Source of the DNA: JAIEPW01 sp964471915
GTDB lineage: Bacteria > Acidobacteriota > Terriglobia > Bryobacterales > Bryobacteraceae
Assembly (NCBI GenBank): GCA_964471915.1
Contig: CAYYID010000004.1
Span: 1 to 64,000, forward strand
DNA length: 64,000 nucleotides
Reading direction: 5' to 3'
The translations under genes were made by a program, and so were the position numbers. Below the pieces are notes generated by a model. The model was given only the letters and a program-made list of their open reading frames with translations, had not been told where the DNA came from and searched no databases. Of this stretch, positions 55,968 through 64,000 are shown in pieces (positions within the stretch are counted from its first letter, which is position 1; the number at the start of each line of letters is the position of its first letter).

Positions 55968-57101
55968 TTACTTGAGACCACCGAGGTCGGGCCCACCGGG
56001 GATACGCGACACCAGCCGGACCAGTTGGCTCTGGCGTGCCACGCCCAGTTTTTGATACACCGCCTTGAGCTGGAAGCGAACCGTCCCCGGGGTCGTGTGC
56101 GTGCGGGCGGCGATCGCGTTGGGATCAAGGCCCTCGAGCAGTAACATCACCACGCGATTCTCGGCGGGAGTCAGGCCGAACAGTTGCGACAAGAGATGCG
56201 ACCGCGATCTGGGCTGGGCTTCAGGATCCACGATCATGAGCAGCGCCGTCGTGGAACCCGCACCCATCGCCGCATAGCGGTTAGCGGGCAGCACCGTTAA
56301 CAGCAAACCGCGCCCCGCGCTCCGCACGCTCAAAGAACCTCCCGCGACCGTGCCCAGCGAACGCGCAGCCGCCGCGGCCAGCAAGCGGTCGAGACCAACC
56401 TGCGCTTGGGCATCGCGAAGAACCAGGCTCCCATTTCGCTCCACCAAAATGTCCCCAGCGCGCAGCAGCGCCTCCGCCGCGGCGTTCCGGAAACGGATGC
56501 TGCGCCGGTGACCCAAGCCGATCAGGGCGACGTCCAGCGCATCCACGGCGGCGGCAACCTGAGCGAGCGCACGGTTGAGGTCGACCACTCTCCGATGGAT
56601 CTCCAGCGCGCGGCGGAAGTGCGGGAACAGGCGCTGCAGCAAGTCCATGTCTTCATCGCTGAAGTCCCTTTGGGTCCGCGCGCGGTGCAGCGAAACCACG
56701 GCAATCTCATCCGGAACGCGATGGAACATCCCGGCTTCATGGAGGCAGGAAGACTGCTTCCAGTAGTCGTTGTAGAATTCGGAGCGCTTCAATTGTGGCA
56801 GTGGGCACAACTCGCTGCCCCGGGCAACCAGCCGCTCGACGTCTCGCGCCTGCAACGCGCCAAACCAGGGATCGACCGTATTGAAGTACTCGTCATAGCT
56901 GCGAATCAGGTCAGCGGATATGCCTGTCGACGCGCCCACCGCATACCCCGCGTCGCCCGGCCGTTGGGCCAGAAAGACCGCCGCGTCCGCCTCGAACGCT
57001 CGCGCCAAAGAGATGATGCAATCGGTCCAGCCGGAGGGCTCCCCGGCGGCGAGATACAAATGGTCAAGGACATCCTCGATGTGCGTCGCCTGGTGCGGCA
57101 T
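55968..57101 (-). CDS. LuxR-family transcriptional regulator with unknown sensor
   Basis: 377 residues. C-terminal LuxR HTH (LTPAENRVVMLLLEGLDPNA, TPGTVRFQLKAVYQKLGVAR, SQLVRLVSRI). The N-terminal 300 residues have no receiver or autoinducer domain signature; they contain a GAF/PAS-like helical layout (DEYFNTVDPWFGALQARDVER, CLHEAGMFHRVPDEIAVVSL, FSDEDMDLLQRLFPHFRRALE). The latter combination occurs in several stand-alone LuxR regulators. The ATG at 57101 has GAGGC about 8 nt upstream. Confidence 0.82.
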   Translation of the reverse strand: MPHQATHIEDVLDHLYLAAGEPSGWTDCIISLARAFEADAAVFLAQRPGDAGYAVGASTGISADLIRSYDEYFNTVDPWFGALQARDVERLVARGSELCPLPQLKRSEFYNDYWKQSSCLHEAGMFHRVPDEIAVVSLHRARTQRDFSDEDMDLLQRLFPHFRRALEIHRRVVDLNRALAQVAAAVDALDVALIGLGHRRSIRFRNAAAEALLRAGDILVERNGSLVLRDAQAQVGLDRLLAAAAARSLGTVAGGSLSVRSAGRGLLLTVLPANRYAAMGAGSTTALLMIVDPEAQPRSRSHLLSQLFGLTPAENRVVMLLLEGLDPNAIAARTHTTPGTVRFQLKAVYQKLGVARQSQLVRLVSRIPGGPDLGGLK

Positions 57102-57275
57102 CTGATTCGCCTCGCCGGAGATCCTAGCACCCCGGTTGCTCGAAGACAATCCGGCTCCAGACACGCCGGGGCGCAGCACGCTTACTCCCGCGCACGTTTA
57201 GACTCGTTCGGGGAACAGGGCCGCGCTACCCAGGAATCCGGGCGCGAGCGGTCTTGCAACCGACAAGACCGATAG

Positions 57276-57566
57276 TCACGTTAACACGACGAATCCGGAC
57301 TCCACGACCTCTCCGAGGATCCGGTTCCACACCACGCGCGCCGCGCCGCGGGCCTCGACATGGCGGAACTCCACCACCTGCCCGGCCGCGAGATTCGTGC
57401 ACGTGTGCGCCATGCGGAAGCCGCCGTCGCTGACATCGACCAGGCGGCCTTCGAATTCGCGGGGCTCCGGATCGGAGACGCGCACCCGGACGGCGCCCTG
57501 CCCGGGACGCCGCTCCTCGCGCCGCTGCTCGGCCACCGCGGATTCGGGACTGTGCTTAGCAGGCAC
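57276..57566 (-). CDS. PilZ-like domain protein
   Basis: 96 residues beginning with an Arg-rich stretch (EQRREERRPGQGAVRVRV) followed by REFEGRLVDVSDGGFRMAHT and QVVEFRHVEARGAARVVW, the R-x3-R then D-x-S-x-x-G motif of PilZ cyclic-di-GMP receptors. The R-x3-R is present as RREER/ERR; D-x-SDGG is close to the canonical D-x-S-x2-G. Its start overlaps the end of the sigma54-activator gene by 11 nt, so the two are co-translated. It probably reads the second messenger made or degraded by the divergent HD-GYP/GGDEF protein. Confidence 0.8.
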   Translation of the reverse strand: MPAKHSPESAVAEQRREERRPGQGAVRVRVSDPEPREFEGRLVDVSDGGFRMAHTCTNLAAGQVVEFRHVEARGAARVVWNRILGEVVESGFVVLT

Positions 57567-58533
57567 GGGTTAACCTCTCCGCGTCCACGCCCCACAGCTT
57601 GAGCTTACGGCTCAGCGTGCGGCGGGAGATGCCGAGCAGCGCGGCGGCCTGCTGCTGGTGCCCGCCGGTCTGTTCCAGGACTTTAAGGATGGCCTGGCGC
57701 TCCACGTCGTCCAGGCTGTGGCCCGCGTGGCCGTTGGCCGGCGGCGGGCTGGGGCGCAGAGCCACGGCCGGGCCGAGCTGTAACTGCGCGGCGCCGATCA
57801 CCGGACCGGGGCTGAGCACGGCGGCCTTGATCACGCGGTTCTTCAGCTCCCGGATGTTGCCGTGCCAGCCGTGCGCCTCCAGCGCCTCCAGCGCATCGGG
57901 CGCGAACTGGAGCTGCGGGTTCTGCTGCGCCAGGAAGTGGCGGGCGATGGGGACGATATCGTCCCGGCGGTCCCGCAGCGGCGGCACCTGCAGCGCGATC
58001 TGGCTGAGGCGGTGGTACAGGTCGCCGCGGAAACGCCCTTCGCCGACCGCACTTTCCAGATCCCGGTTGGTGGCCGCGACGATCCGCACGTCCACGTGGA
58101 CTTTCTTGGTGCCGCCGAGCCGGTAGTAGGGCACCCCGTCCAGGACCCGCAGCAGCTTCACCTGCATCTTGGGATCGAGTTCGCCGATCTCGTCGAGAAA
58201 CAGCGTCCCGCCGTGCGCCAGTTCGAACAAGCCGGGCTTGGCGTGATCGGCGCCGCTGAAGGCGCCGCGCTCGTAGCCGAAGAGTTCGCTTTCCATGAGA
58301 TGCTCGGGCAGGGCCGCGCAACTGACGTCCACCCAGGGCTTGTGGCAGCGGAGCGAGAAATGGTGCACCGCCCGGGCAATCAGTTCCTTGCCCGCCCCGC
58401 TCTCGCCGCCGATCAGCACCGTCGCGGAAGTGGCCGCCACCCGCTCGACGACTTGGAAGAGTTCACGCATGACGCCGCTGGCGATCACGACCGGCATGCC
58501 GAGCAAAGTCATGGGCTGGGGAGAACTGGCCAT
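57556..58533 (-). CDS. Sigma54-dependent activator without receiver domain
   Basis: 325 residues: AAA+ core with Walker A GGESGAGKE (43-50), GAFSGA loop at 90-95 (sigma54-contact motif GAFTGA with S), Walker B LFLDE (111-115), and R-finger region GDLYHRLSQIALQVPPLRDR; then a C-terminal Fis-type HTH (DVERQAILKVLEQTGGHQQ, AALLGISRRTLSRKLKLWG). The N-terminus is only about 20 residues, so it has no REC or GAF sensor and may be constitutively active or controlled by level. The ATG at 58533 is preferred over the TTG at 58542. A palindrome lies 5 bp before the ATG. Confidence 0.92.
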   Translation of the reverse strand: MASSPQPMTLLGMPVVIASGVMRELFQVVERVAATSATVLIGGESGAGKELIARAVHHFSLRCHKPWVDVSCAALPEHLMESELFGYERGAFSGADHAKPGLFELAHGGTLFLDEIGELDPKMQVKLLRVLDGVPYYRLGGTKKVHVDVRIVAATNRDLESAVGEGRFRGDLYHRLSQIALQVPPLRDRRDDIVPIARHFLAQQNPQLQFAPDALEALEAHGWHGNIRELKNRVIKAAVLSPGPVIGAAQLQLGPAVALRPSPPPANGHAGHSLDDVERQAILKVLEQTGGHQQQAAALLGISRRTLSRKLKLWGVDAERLTRAC

Positions 58534-58537
58534 CTGG

Positions 58538-58548
58538 GACAATTTGTC
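58538..58548. promoter_or_regulatory. Palindrome GACAATTTGTC near the sigma54-activator start
   Basis: 11-bp palindrome in TGGGACAATTTGTCGC, 5 bp upstream of the activator's ATG. The core is identical to GGACAATTTGTCC at 58732-58744. Position suggests autorepression by blocking its own promoter or ribosome-binding site. Confidence 0.6.
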
Positions 58549-58731
58549 GCTTTGAGTCTCTATTTTGAGGGGCTTGGGTGCCGCAGGGTCCTAGCGGTAC
58601 GCCTTAAGGGGCCCTACAAAATCGGCGTACCCGGAGATGGAACTTCGGTCCTACCGGCCGCCCCGAGACACGCCAAACGGAGGCTAAGTGCAACAAAACA
58701 AGAACCTGCGATCTACCGGCCGTGGGGTACG

Positions 58732-58744
58732 GGACAATTTGTCC
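58732..58744. promoter_or_regulatory. Palindrome GGACAATTTGTCC (candidate enhancer site)
   Basis: Perfect 13-bp palindrome sharing GACAATTTGTC with the site at 58538. It is about 85 bp upstream of a sigma54-type promoter at 58822, the distance usual for sigma54 enhancer sites. The rest of the 318-bp gap 58534-58851 has no gene; it contains two copies of CTACCGGCCG (near 58655 and 58715). Confidence 0.65.
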
Positions 58745-58821
58745 GGCGCAATGCTCCTCTCGGGACCCCGGTTTCGGACGATAAGTCTTTCCGCTTCAGT
58801 GCATTGCCTCCGTCTCCCGGG

Positions 58822-58837
58822 TGGCGCGCGGCGTGCA
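58822..58837 (+). promoter_or_regulatory. Sigma54-type promoter TGGCGCG-N4-GTGCA
   Basis: TGGCGCG-CGGC-GTGCA matches TGGCACG-N4-TTGCA at all invariant positions, GG (58823-58824) and GC (58835-58836) with 10 nt between. A start site about 12 nt downstream would fall at about 58848, just before the annotated ATG at 58852, so either translation starts at the downstream ATG (58882) or the element is coincidental. Confidence 0.5.
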
Positions 58838-58851
58838 GGTAGGGGTGGTTC

Positions 58852-61341
58852 ATGCTTCCGAACGCACTGAAAGCGGACACGATGGATCTGCCGCTGCACG
58901 CCAGGACCTTCGTCGCGCTCATCGCCGTGATGGGTGTGTCCGTGATCGGTTCCCAACTCATCTACTGGCAGTCGCCCGACGTGGTCAAGTATGGCTGCTA
59001 TCTGGCCGTGGGCCTGCTGGCGTCGATGTTGCGGGTGAGCCTGCCCTTTATGGCGGGGTCGGTGTCCGTCAGCATCCTGTTCACGCTGTTCGGGATCGTG
59101 GAGCTGTCGCAACCGGAGGCGATGGTGCTGGGTTGCCTGATGACCCTGGTGCAGTGCCTGGCGCACGGCAAGCACCGCCCCCGGCCGGTGCAGACGGTGT
59201 TCAACGTCATGAGCATGGCCGTGGCGATCTGGATCACGAACCTGGTGCTGCACGCCCCGCTGCTCAAGACTTACCTGGATCCCGTGGTGATCCTGCTGGC
59301 CGGCGGCTTCGCGTTTTTTATCCTGAACACCTTCCCGGTGGCCACCGTGGTCTCGCTCACCAGCGGCGCGAACCTGGCGCGGGTGTGGAACGAAGGCTAC
59401 TTCTGGTCCCTGCCGTATTACCTGCTGAGCGCCGCGCTGGCCCAGGTGGCGAGCCTGGCCGCGCGCTATGTCGGCTGGCAGACGGCGCTGCTGATCGTCC
59501 CGGTGATCTATCTGATCTACCGCTCCTACTGCCTGTACCTGGAGCGCCTGGCCGACGAGAAGAAGCACGCCGAGGAGCTGTCGGGGCTCCACCTGCGGAC
59601 CATTGAGGCGCTGGCGCTGGCGATCGACGCCAAGGACCACACCACGCACGAGCACCTGCAGAGAGTGCAGGTCTATGCGATGGAGATCGGCAAGGAACTG
59701 GCGATCTCCGAGGACGAACTGGAAGCGCTGCGCGCCGCGAGCCTGCTGCACGACATCGGCAAGCTGGCCGTGCCGGAGCACATCATCTCCAAGCCCGGGC
59801 GCCTGACGCCCGAGGAGTTCGAGAAGATGAAGATCCACCCGGTGGTGGGCGCCGAGATCCTGGAGCGGGTGCAGTTCCCGTATCCGGTGGTGCCGATCGT
59901 CCGCTGCCACCACGAGAAGTGGGACGGCTCCGGGTATCCGGACGGTCTGCGCGGCGAGTCAATCCCGGTCGGTGCGCGCATCCTGGCGGCTGTGGACTGC
60001 CTGGACGCGCTGGCCACCGATCGCCAGTACCGGCGGGCGCTGCCGCTGCCCGAGGCGATGCGCGTGGTGGTTTCGGAGTCAGGCAAAGCCTTTGACCCGG
60101 ACGTGGTGGAGGTGCTGGCGCGCCGCTACATCGAACTCGAGAAGATGGCGCAGGCGCAGGCCGAGAAGAGCGAGATGGCGAAGCTCTCGAAGAACGTCAA
60201 GATCCTGCGCGGGGCGGCCCCCGGGGCGGGCTTTGAAGCGCAGGCCAAGCCGGCGCGTCCCGAGACGTCGGAAAGCAAGCTGGACTTCCTGTCCTCCATC
60301 GCCGCGGCGCGGCAGGAGGTGCAGGCGCTGTTCGAACTCGCGCAGGATCTCGGCAACTCGCTGAGCCTCGACGAGACGCTGTCGGTGCTGTCCGTGCGGT
60401 TGCGCCGCATGATCCCGCACCACTCGATCGCCATCTGGATGAAGCGCGACCAGGTGCTGATTCCCGACTACGTGAACGGCGACGACCTGCGGCTATTCGC
60501 GTCCCTGCAGATTCCGGTGGGCCAGGGCCTCTCCGGCTGGGTGGCCGAGAACCGGCGCCCCATCCTTAATGGCAACCCGAGCGTGGAGCCGGGCTATCTG
60601 AACGATCCGTCGAAGTTCTCGACGCTGCGGTCGGCGATGGCCGTGCCGCTCGAGGGCGTCAGCGGCGTGCTCGGGGTCCTCACGGTGTACCACTCCGAGA
60701 AGGACGCCTTCACGAAGGACCACCTGCGGATCCTGCTGGCCATCAGCTCGAAGGTGGCGCTCTCCATCGAGAACGCCATGAAGTACCGGCAGGCGGAAAG
60801 CTCCGCCACCACGGACTTCCTCACCGCGCTACCGAACGCGCGCAGCCTGTTCGTCCATCTGGACGGCGAGCTGTCGCGCGCCCGCCGGCAGAACTCGCCG
60901 GTGGCGCTGCTGGTGTGCGACCTGGACGGTTTCAAGGAAATCAACGACCGCTTCGGGCACCTGGAAGGCAACAAGGTGCTGCGCAACGTCGCGGCGGGCT
61001 TCAAGGAGAATTGCCGCGAGTACGACTATGTGGCGCGCATGGGTGGCGACGAGTTCGTCGTGGTGCTGCCGGGCATAGATACGGCCACGGTCGCCAAGAA
61101 GATCGACCGCTTCCGCGCCATCGTGCAGCAGGTGGGCGCGCCGCTCACCGACAATCTGTCGCTGAGCGTCGGGCTGGCCAGCTATCCGCAGGACGGCCAG
61201 GACGCCGAGCAACTGCTGGCCGAAGCGGATCGCCGCATGTATCTCGAAAAGCAGCAGCACAAGGCCGCGAAGCAGCCGGCTCGCCGCCCGGCGGATCCCA
61301 TCTGGGCCGCGGATTGGGCAGCGCAGCCGACGGTGCACTAA
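58852..61341 (+). CDS. Membrane HD-GYP / GAF / GGDEF cyclic-di-GMP enzyme
   Basis: 829 residues. Six or seven transmembrane helices (about 17-230) form a membrane sensor. An HD-GYP phosphodiesterase domain covers 240-425: HD at 300-301 (LLHDIGKLAVPEHI), HHEKWDGSGYPDGLRGE with GYP 361-363, complete. A GAF domain follows (490-640), then a GGDEF cyclase domain with intact GGDEF at 731-735 and the RxxD inhibitory site (Arg722, Asp725) five residues before it. Both synthesis and breakdown of c-di-GMP are possible, so the protein may switch direction. GTAGGGG precedes the ATG at 58852; ATG 58882 is an alternative. Confidence 0.9.
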   Translation: MLPNALKADTMDLPLHARTFVALIAVMGVSVIGSQLIYWQSPDVVKYGCYLAVGLLASMLRVSLPFMAGSVSVSILFTLFGIVELSQPEAMVLGCLMTLVQCLAHGKHRPRPVQTVFNVMSMAVAIWITNLVLHAPLLKTYLDPVVILLAGGFAFFILNTFPVATVVSLTSGANLARVWNEGYFWSLPYYLLSAALAQVASLAARYVGWQTALLIVPVIYLIYRSYCLYLERLADEKKHAEELSGLHLRTIEALALAIDAKDHTTHEHLQRVQVYAMEIGKELAISEDELEALRAASLLHDIGKLAVPEHIISKPGRLTPEEFEKMKIHPVVGAEILERVQFPYPVVPIVRCHHEKWDGSGYPDGLRGESIPVGARILAAVDCLDALATDRQYRRALPLPEAMRVVVSESGKAFDPDVVEVLARRYIELEKMAQAQAEKSEMAKLSKNVKILRGAAPGAGFEAQAKPARPETSESKLDFLSSIAAARQEVQALFELAQDLGNSLSLDETLSVLSVRLRRMIPHHSIAIWMKRDQVLIPDYVNGDDLRLFASLQIPVGQGLSGWVAENRRPILNGNPSVEPGYLNDPSKFSTLRSAMAVPLEGVSGVLGVLTVYHSEKDAFTKDHLRILLAISSKVALSIENAMKYRQAESSATTDFLTALPNARSLFVHLDGELSRARRQNSPVALLVCDLDGFKEINDRFGHLEGNKVLRNVAAGFKENCREYDYVARMGGDEFVVVLPGIDTATVAKKIDRFRAIVQQVGAPLTDNLSLSVGLASYPQDGQDAEQLLAEADRRMYLEKQQHKAAKQPARRPADPIWAADWAAQPTVH

Positions 61342-61344
61342 CGC

Positions 61345-61764
61345 TTACCGCGGATAGGGGTGGCCGCGCAGCGTCGTGAACGCCCGGTAGATCTGCTCGG
61401 CCAGCATTGCCCGCGCCAGTTCGTGCGGGAAGGTCAGGGGCGAGAGCGACAACAGCAGGTCCGCGCGCGGCTTCCAGGCCGGGGGCAGGCCGTCGTGCCC
61501 GCCGATCAGGAATACGAGATCCCGGGCGTCGTGCTCGGCTTGTTCGACCAGCTTAGTGAATTGCGCGGAATCGAGCCGCTTGCCGGCAGGATCGAGAAAC
61601 ACCTTCTGCGCCGGCGCGTGCCTGGCGAACAGGTCGAACCGCCCGGGATGGATCTCGCGCATCTCGCAAGCCGCGTAGCGGGAGCTGCGCTTCAGGAACT
61701 CTTCGGCGATCGCGTTCGCGTGCGCGTCGCGCGGCTTGCCGATGAAGTAGACCCAGAGCTTCAC
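61345..61764 (-). CDS. rlmH: 23S rRNA pseudouridine-1915 N3-methyltransferase
   Basis: 139-residue SPOUT methyltransferase acting on the assembled 70S ribosome. MKLWVYFIGKPRD at the N-terminus, FLIGGHDGLPPAW (SAM-binding knot loop), and the C-terminal LSLSPLTFPHELARAMLAEQI and YRAFTTLRGHPYPR match the family; the last residues are usually HPYHR/K, here HPYPR. It overlaps the upstream esterase gene by 4 nt (ATGA). Confidence 0.95.
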   Translation of the reverse strand: MKLWVYFIGKPRDAHANAIAEEFLKRSSRYAACEMREIHPGRFDLFARHAPAQKVFLDPAGKRLDSAQFTKLVEQAEHDARDLVFLIGGHDGLPPAWKPRADLLLSLSPLTFPHELARAMLAEQIYRAFTTLRGHPYPR

Positions 61765-62594
61765 TGCAGCAGGCCGCGGACGGCCTCTTTCACGGCCGCG
61801 TAGGCCGCCGCCGACGGGACCACCAGCTCGAAGTGACCCGCGGCGGGGAGCGTCGCGTGGCTCACCGGATCGCCGGCCTTCCGCGCCGCGGCTTCATAGA
61901 GCGTGCCCCACTTGGGCAGAACGATCGCGTCGCGCTCGCCGCTGAGGAGCCGCTGCGGCAGGCCCAAGGGCAGCAGCTCGATGGGCGAAGTCTCAGCGTA
62001 GTGCTCCTCGACCAGCTTCGGAATCACGTCGCCGCACACCTGGCCCGCCGCCGCGCGGAGGTCCGGCACGCCGGCGAGCGACACCACGCCCTTCAGGGGT
62101 AGCGGGTCCGGGCGATAGAGCGGGCTCTCCGGCTTCAGCTTGGGACGCGCCGCCGCCCACAGGGCCAGGTGGCCGCCCGCCGAATGGCCGAGCACGATCA
62201 CGCGCTGGAGGTCGAGGGGATGCTTCTTCGCCGCCGCGCGCAGCGCGTCCACCGCCGCCGCGACATCGAGGAAGGTATTGGGCCAGCCGCCTTCGCCGCC
62301 GACCCGGCGGTACTCGATCGAATATGTCGCCACCCCGTCGCGCGCCAGCGCCGCCGCCAGCAGCGCGATGTTGTCCAGGTTGATCGCCGCGCGCCAGCAG
62401 CCGCCGTGGATGACGATGGCCACCGGATGCGGACCCGCGCCCGCGGGCAGCCGCAGGTCCGCGTACTGCAGCGGATGGCCGCCGTAGCTGATGCGGAAGT
62501 CGGGCGCCGGCGGCGGCATCTGGATCACGTCGCCGAAGCTGATCAGCTTCTGTGCGAGCAGCGGACCGGCGAGCAGCACAGCGAGCCAGCGCAT
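61761..62594 (-). CDS. Exported alpha/beta-hydrolase (esterase, BD-FAE-like)
   Basis: 277 residues with a short signal (WLAVLLAGPLLAQK) and the esterase features VAIVIHGGCWRAAINLDN (oxyanion HGGCW), the nucleophile elbow VIVLGHSAGGHLALWAAA, and a C-terminal catalytic His in LPAAGHFELVVP; the acid residue is probably in SGERDAIVLP. The spacing and HGGCW motif resemble kynurenine formamidase and related esterases, but the leader argues for an exported enzyme of other specificity. GGAGG before the ATG; its start shares one base with the ligase stop. Confidence 0.85.
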   Translation of the reverse strand: MRWLAVLLAGPLLAQKLISFGDVIQMPPPAPDFRISYGGHPLQYADLRLPAGAGPHPVAIVIHGGCWRAAINLDNIALLAAALARDGVATYSIEYRRVGGEGGWPNTFLDVAAAVDALRAAAKKHPLDLQRVIVLGHSAGGHLALWAAARPKLKPESPLYRPDPLPLKGVVSLAGVPDLRAAAGQVCGDVIPKLVEEHYAETSPIELLPLGLPQRLLSGERDAIVLPKWGTLYEAAARKAGDPVSHATLPAAGHFELVVPSAAAYAAVKEAVRGLLQ

Positions 62595-64000
62595 CAGGAG
62601 CCTCCGAGCTGCGCGCGCAGCACGTTCTTCTGCACCTTGCCGGTGCCGCCTTTCGGCAATGCCTCGACGAACACGACAGACGTGGGGCACTTGAAGTGCG
62701 TCAACCGCTGCCGGCACCAGGCGATCAGCGACGCCTCGTCGAGTTCCGCGCCCGGCTTCAGCGCGACCACCGCGCGGATGGTCTCGCCCCACTTCTCGTC
62801 GGAGACGCCGATGACGGCCGCCTCCAGCACCGCCGGATGCGACATGAGCATGGACTCGACCTCCGGCGAGTAGACGTTCTCGCCGCCAGACTTGATCATG
62901 TCCTTCTTGCGGTCCAGGATGTAGACGAAGCCCTCGGCGTCGAACGCGCCGATGTCGCCCGTGTGGAGCCAGCCGCCGCGCATCACCTCCGCGGTGATCT
63001 CAGGCCGCTTCCAATAGCCTGTCATCACCGCGCCGCCGCGCACGATGATCTCGCCGCTCGCGCCCACCGGGACATCGCGGTCCAGCTCGTCGACGATGCG
63101 CAGTTCGATGCCGTACGGCGGCTTGCCGGCGCTCTTGATCGGCGTGAACTTTTCGTCCAGACGCTCGAAGCGATGGTCCTCGTGCAGCAGCGCGAGCAGC
63201 ATGGGCCCGGCTTCGGTCATGCCGTAGCCCTGGCGGAAGCGGACGCCCGGCAATAGCTCCATCGCCCGCTGGAGCACCGGCAGGGGCATCGGCGAGGCGC
63301 CGTACAGGAAACGTTCCAGGCTCGAGAGGTCATAGGCGCCGGCGCGCGGGTGGTTCACCACCATGTTGATCATGGTGGGCACCAGGACCGTTTCGGTCAC
63401 CCGGTAGTCCTGCACGGCCTTGAGGAACGCCTCGGGCTCGAAGCTCGGCAGATACGCGTGGGTCCCGCCGAGCATGGTGGTGGAGTGGATGGCGCCGCCA
63501 TCGGCCAGGTGGAACATCGGCGCGGCATGCAGCCACACGCCATGCTCATTCGATTTCAGGGTGACGGTGGAATGCACCGCGTGGAAATAGGCATGGCGGT
63601 GCGACAGCATGGCGCCCTTCGGTCCGCCGGTGGTCCCGGAGGTATAGAAGACGCCGAAGAGATCCTCGGGGTCCGGCTCGGGGAACTCGCGGCCGCGGGG
63701 CGCGGCGTCGACGCCGGGAATCCAATCGATCATCCCGGCGGGGTGCTCGCCTGTGCCCGCGAAGATCCAATGCCGGACGCACGGACACTTCTCTTTCAGC
63801 CCGGCCAGCAGCGGCACGAAGCGGTCGTCGAGCACGCAGGCCGCGCTTTCGCTGTCGTTGATGGAGAACGCGAAGTCGTCCAGGTTCCAGCGCGTGTTCA
63901 GCGGCACGATGATGAGGCCGGCGATCATCGTGGCGTGGTACAGCTCCAGGTACTCGTGCGAGTTGATGGCGAGCACGGCGACGCGCTCGCCGCGCGGCAG
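62594..64000 (-). CDS. AMP-binding acyl-CoA ligase (N-terminus cut by window edge)
   Basis: 469 codons visible of an adenylate-forming ligase, missing about the first 40-50 residues; the open frame continues to the window end (LPRGERVAVLAINSHEY before the ATG-containing stretch). AMP-binding motif VFYTSGTTGGPKGAMLSHR, GYGMTEAGPM, LHTGDIGAFDAEGFVYILDR, KDMIKSGGENVYSPEVE and the catalytic Lys motif PKGGTGKVQK near the C-terminus. A medium- or long-chain fatty-acid or related substrate is likely. Its position ahead of an esterase and rlmH in overlapping genes indicates an operon beginning outside the window. Confidence 0.92.
   Translation of the reverse strand: MPRGERVAVLAINSHEYLELYHATMIAGLIIVPLNTRWNLDDFAFSINDSESAACVLDDRFVPLLAGLKEKCPCVRHWIFAGTGEHPAGMIDWIPGVDAAPRGREFPEPDPEDLFGVFYTSGTTGGPKGAMLSHRHAYFHAVHSTVTLKSNEHGVWLHAAPMFHLADGGAIHSTTMLGGTHAYLPSFEPEAFLKAVQDYRVTETVLVPTMINMVVNHPRAGAYDLSSLERFLYGASPMPLPVLQRAMELLPGVRFRQGYGMTEAGPMLLALLHEDHRFERLDEKFTPIKSAGKPPYGIELRIVDELDRDVPVGASGEIIVRGGAVMTGYWKRPEITAEVMRGGWLHTGDIGAFDAEGFVYILDRKKDMIKSGGENVYSPEVESMLMSHPAVLEAAVIGVSDEKWGETIRAVVALKPGAELDEASLIAWCRQRLTHFKCPTSVVFVEALPKGGTGKVQKNVLRAQLGGS

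Noticed and set aside
1..64000. CRISPR arrays, insertion sequences or prophage
   Set aside because: No evenly spaced repeat series, transposase, integrase or phage structural motifs were seen; the short repeats present are single pairs or one three-unit tandem.

Overview
This is a high-GC, gene-dense bacterial chromosome segment that most resembles Acidobacteriota, probably the Solibacter/Bryobacter group. That assignment is inferred from gene content: a very large TonB-dependent receptor with an N-terminal carboxypeptidase-regulatory-like domain, three secreted proteins with the Solibacter-type TIGR03437 C-terminal domain, and repeated secreted DUF1501/DUF1800/DUF1549 pairs. There is no prophage, IS element or CRISPR array.

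Layout. 0-1 kb: start of groESL (leftwards) with a CIRCE operator, divergent from the TonB receptor (1-4.2 kb). 4.3-5.2 kb: UPF0175 antitoxin with a dead DUF3368 toxin and tRNA-Gln(CUG). 5.2-14 kb, leftward: aat, a DUF1800-DUF1501 pair, a TPR protein with dgt, and a sortilin/BNR propeller. 14-20 kb: DUF4159 protein, MntA/HepT pair, ankyrin-pheS-pheT operon. 20-25 kb, rightward: purA, a structured intergenic element, YtxH protein, pruA, and a photolyase split over two genes. 25-30 kb: DUF433 antitoxin with a truncated DUF5615 toxin, a BshB1-like deacetylase that has lost its catalytic motifs, rhomboid, PfkB kinase, an ECF sigma factor with a Cys-rich tail preceded by a 31-residue metallothionein-like peptide, nadR and vapBC. 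30-46 kb: AraC regulator, DUF3500 protein, a TIGR03437 protein, a DUF1549-DUF1501 pair with a haem motif, a membrane-anchored wHTH protein, a DUF1800-DUF1501 pair, a nucleotidyltransferase with a small partner, a class III aminotransferase and an ATP-grasp-like protein. 46-58 kb: a degenerate ABC-ATPase/Wzt-C protein, a YncE/phosphoesterase, nadE, two TIGR03437 proteins, an orphan efflux adaptor and a LuxR-type regulator. 57-61.3 kb: a compact cyclic-di-GMP module (PilZ + sigma54 activator, divergent from an HD-GYP/GAF/GGDEF protein). 61.3-64 kb: rlmH, an esterase and an acyl-CoA ligase cut by the window edge.

How the parts fit. Housekeeping genes (groESL, aat, pheST, purA, nadE, nadR, rlmH, dgt, tRNA-Gln) are interleaved with secreted proteins of unknown role and at least five toxin-antitoxin-like loci, two of which have visibly decayed toxins. 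The most original observations are: the metallothionein-like peptide paired with a Cys-tailed sigma factor; the sigma54/PilZ/HD-GYP-GGDEF module whose regulator is flanked by matching palindromes; the split, order-swapped photolyase; the deacetylase with missing zinc and catalytic residues; and divergent gene pairs with a -10-like hexamer 6-8 nt before each start codon, suggesting leaderless mRNAs. By eye, plus-strand composition also changes from C-rich to G-rich near 34-38 kb.
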